Assembly: GCA_903813345.2 (NCBI GenBank) | Contig: CAIIXF020000001.1 | Location: 47,387,885-47,447,884, forward strand | DNA: 60,000 nucleotides | Direction of reading: 5' to 3' | Source of the DNA: Owenia fusiformis | Lineage: Eukaryota; Annelida; Polychaeta; Sabellida; Oweniidae | Part shown: positions 29,301-41,300 of the stretch, in pieces | How positions within the stretch are numbered: the stretch's first letter is position 1 | Layout of the letters: every line of letters starts with the position of its first letter | Made by a program: the position numbers and the translations under genes | Notes under the pieces: generated by a model | Seen by the model: the letters and a program-made list of their open reading frames with translations, nothing else | Told to the model about the DNA's origin: nothing | Databases searched by the model: none

Positions 29301-32300
29301 ACACGTCCAAGTATGGGATAAAAGTATGCTCCGAGCGGGCAGATATAGTATATCTGCCCGCTACGTCATAATCGCCGCTCGCATATTTGTTCATAATTTG
29401 TAACATTCGCGTAATGACTGTAAACTACAATGGAGAAAACACAGACAATCGGGATCTGTTTGATGGTTTAAAAAAGGGAAAGAGCATCCACTTAATCAAT
29501 CAAAAATTCGAGAAAATAAATATGGGAATATTTGAGAGAACAGGAAAATCCACGGCCAAGAAAACAAAGCTGGACATGAATATTCTAAAATATTTCCACG
29601 ATTGAACAATGTGAACCAGATGACCAAGGTTGGTATGGGATAAACATATTATCCTATAGTCGGTTCAGGATATTGGGATTATCCCTTGGCCAATATAATA
29701 TATTTTCCCTCGGGACCTGCGGCCCTCGGGCAAATATATTATATTAGCCTCGGGATAATCCCAATATCCTGAACTTCATATAGGATAATCTCTATTTATC
29801 CCATACTTGGACGTGTTACGGGTACATAAAGCCGGTTTGTAAAAACTTATATTTTCATCAGCGGGCAGATATAGCTTTACGTCCCGCTCCGAGCGGGCAG
29901 ATATAGTATATCTGCCCGCTACGTCATAATCGCCGCTCGCATATTTGTTCATAATTTGTAACGTTCGCGTAACGACTGTAAACTACAATGGAGAAAACAC
30001 AGACAATCGGGATCTGTTTGATGGTTTAAAAAAGGGAAAGAGCATCCACTTAATCAATCAAAAATTCGAGAAAATAAATGTGGGAATATTTGAGAGAACA
30101 GGAAAATCCGCCCACGGCCAAGAAAACAAAACTGGACATGAATATTCTAAAATATTTCCACGATTGAACAATGTAAACCAGATGACCAAGATTGGTATGG
30201 GATAAACATATTATCCTATAGTCGGTTCAGGATATTGGGATTATCCCTTGGCCAATATAATATATTTTCCCTCGGGACCTGCGGCCCTCGGGCAAATATA
30301 TTATATTAGCCTCGGGATAATCTCAATATCCTGAACCTCATATAGGATAATCTCTATATATTTCACTTTTTGTGATTTTATAACATGGGGTCTAGGGGAA
30401 TCTTCTCGAACTAAATATAGAAGTCACATTTTCCCAAAAGCAAGTCTAGATGTACTTTTATTTGTAAGCTAAGAATGACCCGGTGTGAAAGAAATTATGG
30501 TCCCCCATGGATTATGGTCCTCCCTTTTAAAGGCCCTTACTGTCGCTGACTGTGTATAAGATAATACGGGAAAGAGCACAAAGAGGTCATCATATAAATC
30601 AATGGCCATGGAGAGTAGGACCATAATAGGACCACCTACCCTTTTACACCTACCCATCCACCCACGCACCCATCCAAATGTATCATTATTTTACAATTAT
30701 TTTTCGTTTATCTGTTCTGGGAAGGTACCGATGTATTGATTGAGAAAATTCATCAAGGCATCGGCAACTTTTATCTCCGCGATAAAACTCTCCTGGCGCC
30801 CGTACACAACGTCTAAAAATCGGCCGATGTTGCCGATCATCGCCCGGCGCCCGTACAATGCCCGGTCGATCATCGGTCGGACGCCGTCATGAAAATCGGA
30901 GCAAATGTAAGTATTATATATATATAATGTGAGCTAGGCATTACTCTCATTGATTTACCCCGATCCATCGGCCAGCGCCCGATCGATTGAGTATTTTGTT
31001 CACAATTTTATTCAGTACTCGACCCTTGTGTAGACTTTTCGAACAAATGAGCACTACTCTTAAAGGTCCATGTGCAGTATGGCAAGTGATTTTAGACGGT
31101 GATATCTTTCACAATGGGTACTTTCTGGCCATCAATACAGTGGTTTTTATTAAAACAATATTGTTTTCTTTCAAGTGAAGTGCCCATGATAGTAGAATAT
31201 ATCGATCTAACTCTCTGAAAAAGTATGGATTAGGACCCCACCTTGGCACTTTTTTAACATGTTAGGCTCATTTTCTAAAAAGAGGATCTTGTATTCTCAA
31301 TTTGAACATATCAAAAGTTTCTTCTACACTATATTAACAATTTCTGAAAAGGGGATGCGTATTGAAATCCGTTAAAGTTAAAAATAACATATCCCATGTT
31401 ATTTTCCCTTAGGGAAAACACGCGCTATCCATTGTTTTCAGCATAATTTTGGTCATCGAAAATTGATATCTTCAAAACTAGACTTTCAATACCATTCACC
31501 TTTTGAAGATGTTTTAGACCCCTTGTTGAAGAATCTTTTCATGCAATAAAAAACAGAAAAAGAAGATGGGGTCCCCATTCATAAGTTTTCGAATTGTTCG
31601 ATTGAAATTTTTATCATCATGATTACTTCACTTGAAAGATAACATATCGTTTTAACAAAAACCACTGTATTTATGCCCAGAAAATAGTCATGGTTATAGA
31701 TATGACTGTCTAAAATCACTTGCCATACTGTACGTGGACCTTTACTCTTTTCAGAGTCCAAAAACCAATGTTTTAGTCATATTATCACCATGACCATTGT
31801 GATTCTTGTCATGCCAATTAGTGGAACTAATAAAACTGATTGGATGTCACATGAAAGGGTAATTTTTCGTATTTTATCTTATCTTTGTTCAGGCCACTTG
31901 CACCTACGTTAGAACTAATAGACTGGGGATATTGTATACCTTGGGATATACTTTTTTCATAAGGAACTCGTATTTCTACAATTTAGAGTAACCCTGCATT
32001 CTTGATCTTGCATTCTCCAAGTAAGGCATATGTTTCATTATGTTTATGTTCGCTCATAATTATTATCATTCAATGTTTTCAAATTGTCTGATAATGTTTA
32101 GCTAAGTTTAACAAAACGTCCATTACCGTCGATAGTTTGTGATTATGTTGATTTTGCATTGCTCATTGGCATAAAAGCAGTTCCAAGAAAGCCTTGGGGA
32201 TTTTCGACGAGTTACATCTTTGGACTTATTTATTTCATGATGATGTAACACCGACTTACTTCTTAGTTCAGCATCGTTAAACCTCCGTAATGGTATTATT

Positions 32301-35300
32301 ATCAGTTCTTAATCGTTATATGGATGGTACCTACCCAATTCTGGGAAGCGTCAATATTGTTGCACTGTTCAGCTAGACCCTGTATCACTATATTAGGATT
32401 GACACTGACAACATTCGTGTTCTTTTCTATCTCCTTAATGTACCTGGAATAACATTACTCAGGAAGCTACTACGGTAAAATCATTTTTTGGTCCATTGAG
32501 TACTGAGATGCATTTTTAACTGAAAAAGTTCGGAATAATTTACAAATCATTGCATCTATTCACATCGTCGTAAAAATATACTGCTTAGCTCGTTCTTCCC
32601 CCTTCGTTCGAAGGGAATGTTGGGCACAAGAGGCTGCAACAATAGCCAATGAGCGGCTAAAGCACCCGCGAATTGTCGGGACTGTGTGTAAATGAAGACT
32701 AGGACTAGGCCACTATGGTCCACAACAACTAAAGGAAAGACAAAGAGGCCAAAGATCACCAAGGAAATACGGAACCAGGAAGACGACGACAAGACTTGTG
32801 AGGACTGTTAAGGAGAAAACGGCCAACTGACCTGAATTACCTTTTCCCAAGCCTTTGCAGCCTTAAGCCAATCATTTACTACATGTGTTTTATTCCGCCT
32901 GTATATTGGGGCAAAATGGGCGAGTGTCTTACCCGAACTTTCATGTTGAACCAATTGATAGGAAATTGAGTATGGAAATTCGATTATTCACAAAATTGGA
33001 ACTTGAAAGCCATAGTTTTTAAACTTCAAAGATGTTTTGGCACAGTTTAAGAGTCCTTCATTTTGTGTTTTTGCAATTGTCACCATAACATATATTGGAC
33101 AACAATATCGGGACTTATGAAATAACATTTTAATATCTCTGATGCAGTGGTCACATTTGCTCCGTTCTTCAACAACGGCGCCGGGCCGATGAATATTTTG
33201 TTCAAAACTGAATGCTATTTTGAAAAATATATTAGATAGTACTTTTAATTTTCAGTATCATCAACATCTGATTACATATTTGAAAACTAGAGTAAAATTC
33301 TGACATACTAAAAAAATAGTTAAGGAACAACTCTTAATTTCTTGATATTATTGGCATGCATAGTATGACTCACTGTGAAAAAAGCCGAATATAGTTTGTA
33401 TTATAGCAAACTGTTTTTTAGAATATCCCCCATATAGTTTAGGTTTCACCTAAAATATGGGCGAGAATAGTTTCTCCCATCTTCCTAAAAACGGAACACT
33501 TTAATATAAGTCCTGATATACTCTCCGGTACGCCCATATAAACTGAAATAAGTTGCATATATCATTGCAGAATGTATATCTTTACTGAACTATTTTCCAC
33601 TTATACGCCTCAAAGTAGGAATCAAACCTACTATATGGGGTGAAAAAAACAACTTACATTTAATAAAAACAGACTATTTCAAACTATACTTGACTTATTC
33701 TTCTCTTATTCTACCTCAAAACAAACTATACGCGTCTTATACGCGATATTATCCCACCCTAAGTGCTTTATATGATTGTATAATAGCATTGTATAACTGC
33801 AATATAAAACCAACACTCATCGTATACAACTCTTGAGAACGATATACAACTCCTGGAGAGCGTATACAACTCCTGGGCAGCGTATACAACTCTTCGACTT
33901 GATATACAACTGCTGAATTTAGATTAACCTTTTATTGATTAAAGATTAGGGTGGGATAATAAGATCATATAATGGTTGATTCTGTATATCGTTATACTCT
34001 CGTGAGTATATGATATATTCACTCGTTCCCTTCAGTCACTCGTGAATATATCATATACTCACTTGAGTATAAACACGATATACGGAATCAACCATTATAT
34101 AACCTCATATTACGTAATAGCTTCAGTTCCCGAGTACTGATGCAAATACATAATTCATCATTTTGCCTTATATTTGTTCAAAATGGCGGTATATTTCGTA
34201 TTTGAATTGAATGTTCAGTGGAAAGGTAATATTTAAAATGTCATTGGTCTATGAAGTCATGTAGACTGCTGCTTTGGTATGATCGGTAATGACTGCATTT
34301 ATACCTTTTTGTTTTAAATTGTATGTGTACGGTAAACTTCATACAGTGTATGTACTAGTATATTGGTAAAGTCGCAGAACTTAGTTTAGTACTATACAAG
34401 AATGTCGACTAAGTATTAAAATTCATTCTGAAGAACTTCTGACTTAGAAATGTCTGGACATTGACCAAAAAAGATTTAAGATCACAATGTCACACTGACA
34501 TTTACAGGTGCTCGTGTGGCTGAAAGTGGGTTTTAATCATGATACGGCGTTCGGTTCGTGATCGTATTTTGGCGCACATAGTTTCGTAAATGAGACAGTG
34601 GAGAGGTTAAGCTTTGCATATATAATCGAAACTGAACCTGTACGTATCAGTCGACCATATACAAATTCATGTAGCCTTCTCATATAAATAGCCGTTCAAA
34701 TCCAGTGTTTGTTTAGACTACACCATAGCGTGTAATGATTCTATAGTATATATTGATGCAGTTTTATAGCTGGTTTTCTAATACATATTTTAAACGAGCT
34801 CGTTTCGTAAGATTTTTGGCGCTAAATCATGCATGACATACATCATCGTGTTCAGCAAAAATTCAACTGTACATCGAAATCAAAATTGACAGCTAGTGTT
34901 CAATAGACACGAGTAAAATGGTTCCCGTTGACCCAACGTCAAATATTCAAATCTCCCGTTCTAAACCCGAAACTCTGAAGCTGAAAGAGTATCTGAAGTA
35001 GACTAAGCGCGCATAAAACTATGAGCGCTCGATACATTCCTTTGTTAATTTTTGTACTTTGCGTTCACGGTTACGTTGTGAAAACATCGTTAGCTTAACC
35101 TCTCCACTATCGTATCGCAAACGTATGCATTACGATAGGTTTGCGGGTTCGTATTTGCTCACGTCATACGTGTTTACCACGATGGCTTTATGAATAAGGC
35201 CTCGGATCTCCTAAAATCCCATTAAAACAAGATTTCAACGAAATTTCAAAGCTTTAAAGGGTCAATTGAGACTACGGTATTAAGTTTTAATTAATGTATT

Positions 35301-38300
35301 TTCGTTAAAAACTGTGTTCGAAGAAAAAAGCTACAACGTGCACAGAATGGACTACGGTTGTCTTACCTTTCATCCATGCATTCGATGAAGTAGAGTCTCG
35401 TGAATGTCTGCAGTGAAGCCGTCTTTTCATTATAAATCTCACGCTGTGTACTAGGATTACAACCGTACATAGAAGCGTCTACTTTCATGCTGTCGTACAC
35501 ACTCAGTGCTAATCAAAAGACAACTAGTTAGTAACAATTTTTTTGAAAATAATGTTTTGATTCTGTTCATCATTACCAGATGAAATTGAATATATGATAA
35601 ACTAGGTTAGGATTTTGAAATATTAGAACCTGGGGAATACCTTCTGAATCGGTAAGTGAAGTTTTCATTTCCACAATATACTGTCCTGGAAAACTGGCTG
35701 GTTGTACGGATTGTGTATTTGTTCCTTCTAAAACAGCTCCTAAAAAGTATCTCGAAATCTCAAAAGTAATCTACTTTACTTACAGGGTGGGCCAAAAAAC
35801 TAATACACATGTGAATATCATATTTTATATCAATTTAAAGATAAATCATTTCCGAACAATATGACAGTATCTGATTGAATAACTTTTGTTTTCCTGTGGA
35901 GTTAGAGGCTAAGATAGACACCAGGGGTGTCCTGAGCGACCAACAAATAATATTCACTGCAGATTACCGAATTGTGGAAAATGGAGTTTGTTTGTTTGTT
36001 TGTGAAAATGTTTCCCCCAAGCAGCTCAGGCAGTCTCAATTCTACAAGGATACGCTTCCAAAGTGTTCCAGGAGTGTTGCTCTTTTCAGGCTTCTGGGAG
36101 CCTTTTGATACATTTGAGCAATGCTTCATGGCTATAAAATTTCTCCTCTTGTTAGTCTTCAATTAATTTTTCGTCTCTGTCCTCCATAATTGCAGTATCA
36201 ACTTTTCACCGTCCATTCACTATCCTGGTAATTTAACTTCTTTTGACGTAATCAATGGTCAACTACAACCTTACAAGAAACATTGTAGCAATTTAGGAAG
36301 AGTTAATTTTTGATATTCTAAGGGTGATCAGCATTTTACATAAGCTTTAAAATGATATATTGGAAAATATGATAACTTTCAAAATAAAAAAGTTAAGGTG
36401 AGAACAGACTCTACTTGATATAGGATAAAGCAGTTATGTATGGTCGGTTTGGATATTTGGTTCATCCCTCGTGACATATGCACATATACCTTTGGTCCTT
36501 ACGGTCCCTCAGGTAGATATGCATGTCTCCCTCTGGATCTCCCTCTGGATAAACCCCATATCCAAAACCTCCCAGTACATAACCCTTATATATTTAGGCA
36601 TTGTGTAGTCATAACATATGCCTAGCAAACACATAGCAACGGTTCCTAGTCAAATCATAGTAAGCATTAGAAAATCATTTAGAAGCATTTAAAATCAAAT
36701 CCACGGCAAAATCTGAATAATCGATTTGATCAATCATAAAATATCTTTATGAATGTGTCCGGTATGTGCTTAAATATGGTATGTATACTTGCTTTGATTG
36801 TTAAATTGCAAACTAGGTAGGGTAAAGAATATGTCAAAGTCGTTTGATCTCGTTACAGAAGCAATATTTTGTCACTTGTATCTCCCAGAATACCTTTAAC
36901 TAGGGTCTGAGTTAACTAGGTCCAAGTTGACCAGATACACCTAGCAACGGTAAAACATTCACAAAAATGAGGTATTTTTGTCAGTATTATGCCATTTACT
37001 TTTACTAATTCACAAGGCATAGCTAGGGGGACTCATGACGTTAAAATGTTAACCTATCAACCACTTAGCAAAGTTAGGTTATGGACTAAAATGGTCAGTT
37101 TTGGGCAATACTATGTCAATTATAGGTAGTTTCAGTTGATGTCATTTTGACTTCATTTCATATTTTGTTCCCTGTAGTTCAGAATTTCTTTAGTAAAGAG
37201 TAGTGTATATGCATAATGACACATAGACATACTGATGTTTACTGGTTCGGCAGACAGTTTCAAATAATCAGCTATCAAGTAACTGGCCACCAGCCAATCA
37301 GATGCCTTAATCTTCTTTTCCTGGCTGAATAAATTTTCATCAATAATGGGTGTCTGAACTTGGGTGTGAGAAACTGATCATGTGAATCAGAGTAACACAA
37401 GATCTTGAAGAGACAAGACCTTGTTAGGAAGGAGATTGAGGGTGAGTCCTCCTTGAGGTTGACGCCATCATGCGTAGTTTGCGGTACCAGGTGGTACTGA
37501 TTTCTTCCGAGTGATTATAACTCTGTCTAATCTCATATTGTTGATCGATGTACTAGACCACACCAAAGAGCAGAGGCTCAGGTTACTCCTGTTTCGAAGT
37601 GACTTCCAAAGCAGAGGTTACTTCTAGAGCCTCGACTCTTCCAAAAGACGAGTTTGCTCATAGAGATGTAGCTCTGTTTTGAGCAGAGGTAGATTAGGGA
37701 TCACTCTGGTTCAGGGTGTTCCTCCACTGTTGAGAACATTTTCCCAATCTCTCCATCTCCATCAAAATTCTGTTCTGACGGTGATGCTGGCGTTGAAGAA
37801 GCCATTGTTGTCGCATAGCTTTTTGTTCGCTTCTAAACAGCTAACTGACTGTTGCTCTACACAGCACGAATGATCATTTATTCATCTGCAACTCGGTTTC
37901 AGTTAATTTATGACTGGGTTAACATGACCAAGACTGCAATCATGACCTCTATGTAAAAGTTGCTACGAAGAAGCAAAGCCTGAACAAATGTAACGAAATG
38001 GAATCGGACTAATTCCCACGGGTTACTAGAGTATCCGCGTATATTGAGTATGACCGGTTCTAAGCTTACGAGTGTGACCGTATTTCTGTTCCTATAAACA
38101 GACGGGGTGAGTACTTGCTTTTTATGAACACTTTCGAACGTTTTCTTTTTATCCTACTTGGTCAATGAATGATACTTGGCATACTTATATTGCCAGGCAT
38201 ATCACAAGGGGCCTTAATCAAAAGAAAACGTATTAATATTAGATTGAAGCCGTAAAATCCTAGTTTCCAGCATCTTTGATCAGTTTTTGTGTAACACAAC

Positions 38301-41300
38301 GCAACTCCGAAGAGGATGACACATCTTATGTATAATATATAGCTAGATCTACGAATTAGTCATGAATATTTTAAATAATTTAGCCTGCTCTGTCCAAATA
38401 TGATACATCTTTGAATTTTTGAGAATACGAATGTCACTGGTGCCCCATTATTGGAGAATACGGTTGTGAAATGTCTTCCATGACATTTCACAAGCGTATC
38501 CTCTGGGAAAAGATAAATCCTTCTCTTGCTCACTCCACGGGGGATCATATAAACTGAGATTTGGAGATCTTGTTCAGGTTAGCCATAAAAAGGTTTGGGA
38601 TTTGTTTTTTTCTACTGTGATATTAATGATTTGGCTCTAAGGCGAGAAATCTGTACTTTCTGATTGATATTCCATTATGAACAGTTACATTACTAAAATA
38701 GCTCATGTTTAACATTTTTTTGTTACATTACTATTAAATACAGTATAAACTATATTCAACAAACACAATTTCAAAAAGGATGATATAGAAGTTGACCTTT
38801 ATTTTCCATTTTTAAGCAGCTGTGCCTCTCATGACTTTCCAAAACAGGTCATATTCGTAGCCTAAGAACCGGTCATACTCCATATACGTGGAAACTCTAG
38901 TAGCCCGTGATAATGTGTCAGCTGAATTTGGTACTTGGACACTAATATCTTTCTCATTCATCATCATTTTTCCCAACTTCCGCGGCAGATATTTTCTTGA
39001 TCTACGTTAATATAGCAAACATGTATTTATAAATGGTTATTTTCCAGAAATTAAGGTTCCGCTAAAACACCAGCAGAACATCTTTTCTGGACCAAACAAA
39101 CCATTGAGGCAACACTCAGAGATTGGCAGTTTCGGTTAACTGTCTGACCCATATTATCTACTGAAAATAATTCTGGCACGCAAAATGAGTTTGGGAAAAA
39201 AGCATTGAGTGTGGGGGAAAGGGTATGGGTTTGGGGGAAAAGGTATTGAGTGTGGGGGAAATGTTATTGGGAGTGAGGGAAATGGAATTGGGTGTAGGGG
39301 GAATGGTGTTGGGTGTAGGGGGAAATGGTATTTAATTTTGATTTTTTTATTCACAAATATAAAACATGTACACTCCCCTCCATAAGTTTGGCAACCTTTT
39401 TCCCCCATTGAACTACGTGTTAAAACCTCTTTACCTTTGAATTTTTATTTACTTAACCTGCGATGAAAATACTTAATACTATTGATGGAAACGTACTTTG
39501 ACTTAAATTCCAATACCTCCAAATTTTCTCAATTTTTTTCTTCAATTACAATAGGTCGAAAATTAATGATGAATTTGATGAATTTTTGAAAATCGACATT
39601 CCCATGTTTACCAATGGGAAATGGTAGGTTTGCCGCAAGTCATATGACAGAATATCCATCCATCCGAGTCCTTGCAAAAAATACGAGTTAGGCAGGTAAT
39701 TGAATTTGCTAACTTTATTTAACAAAAAATTGATATGTTTCTTCAGGTTCAACAAAGTTATAGGGCTTTAAAATTGTTTTTCAAAAAACCTCTCCCATTG
39801 AAATAACACAGGAGGCGAAAAATTATTTTCAAAAATGACTTTGAAGCGCTGTAACTTTAATATTCATCAAATAAACTAAACACTTAGTGTTCAAAAAAGT
39901 TAGACAATTCAATTTTCTATATGAAAATATTTTTTGCTGAATCTTTTACTGAAAAGATATCCTGATTTCTGATTTGCCCCGAACCCTCAATTTCCCATTG
40001 GATTACATGAGAATGACGATTTTCAAAAATGCATCAAATTGATCATCAATTTTCGACCTATTGTAATTGAGCAAAAAAATTGAGAAAATTTGGATGTATT
40101 GGAAATAAAGTCAAGTTAAGTTTCCATCAATATCATAAGTTATTTCATCGCCGGTTAAGTAAATAAAAATTCAAACGTAAAGAGGCTTTAACACGTAGTT
40201 CAATGGAGAAAAAAGGTTGCCAAACTTATGGAGGGGAGTGTATATGTAATTAATGTATAATGATTCAGTCAAGCATATTGAATGCAGCTGTGACTGCAAT
40301 ATGGAGGGAAGTTTGGGAAATTCATTTTTTGATTTTTGATCGCTCATGATACCCCTGTTGTCAATTTTAGTCCACAGGAAAAGAACTGGTTTTCAATTAG
40401 ATGCTGTCACATTCATAGGAAACGATTTATCTTTAACATGATATATTATAAATGGCATATCAAACACATGTCAAGAAAATTCATCTTTAAACTTGTGTAT
40501 TGTTTTTTTGGCCCACCCTGTATTTTCACTATTAACACGTTTGATGGACCGTGAGTTCGATTATAGCGTGAGTTTGTGCCTGATTCTCCCATTTTATCAA
40601 TATATAAAACGGCCCAGATCTACACAAATGGCAATCAGGCCTCGGTATCTGGTGAACGGCGAATTCGATCACTAACGGAACAATTTTCATTGAAATTCAC
40701 ATATTCGTTCACGAGTAGGCTGCACTTGTTATTGGGCTTTGATTAAACTCTAAATATTGCTTTTGCCTGCAGTTTTCTTCTTCTCTTCCTCTTCTTCTTC
40801 TAAATTTTCTAACTATAACAACTCACTTAAAGTCTCACTATGCGTACTTTCAACATTTTCTGGCAAAAAGACTTACTTTTGAACTTCATAGCACTTTATC
40901 TTTCATTAGACATCAAAAACAGCAGCTCAAAACAGGCCACATCAAAGGCTTACAATAAATATTTTTGATATGTCAAGTTTTTAAATATCTAGTTTTTGCC
41001 AATGTCAATGAAAGATGGCGAAGTTGTTTGTTGTACATGATTCAATCATTTTCAAACTCTGCGGCGGGCAGATGAAGAAATCACCAAAATTTGGAAAAAA
41101 TAGTCCCCTTTTCATCACAGATGTAGTTAATTTTCACACAACTTATAAAATATATATTATTTTATGTTCCCCAATCATTATTTTGTCGAAATGTTTCGAA
41201 AATCATGAAATATAATGCAAATTAAGCTTTGTATATGTTTAATTTAGTGTGTAAATAACATATTTCAATGAGGTACGAGGTATAGACTGACTGCAAATAA

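Larger units (their letters stand above)
35783..40520. mobile_element. 4.7-kb pair of mariner-type ends (family B) with nested elements
   Basis: CAGGGTGGGCCAAAAAACTA at the left and TTTTTTGGCCCACCCTG at the right, each flanked by TA. The two ends align over about 180 bp at perhaps 75% (shared TTTAAAGATAAATC, TTTTCCTGTGG, CAGGGGT), so they are one old element or two relatives. The centre holds family S and Tc1-type insertions. In protease intron 1, 44 bp from exon 2. Confidence 0.55.

Noticed and set aside
29114-30205. Three open frames of 72-86 codons
   Set aside because: They are copies of the same duplicated module and follow its boundaries; nothing recognisable in the protein.
30987-31761. 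Two similar frames on opposite strands
   Set aside because: Mirror images from the arms of one fold-back element.
32556-32792. 78-codon minus-strand frame with a hydrophobic start, considered as an alternative protease exon
   Set aside because: No splice sites or family motif, and exons 3 and 4 already join in phase across it.
37400-38130. Solo LTR of a retrotransposon
   Set aside because: No paired LTR, target duplication or primer-binding site could be seen; kept only as an unexplained GC-richer stretch.
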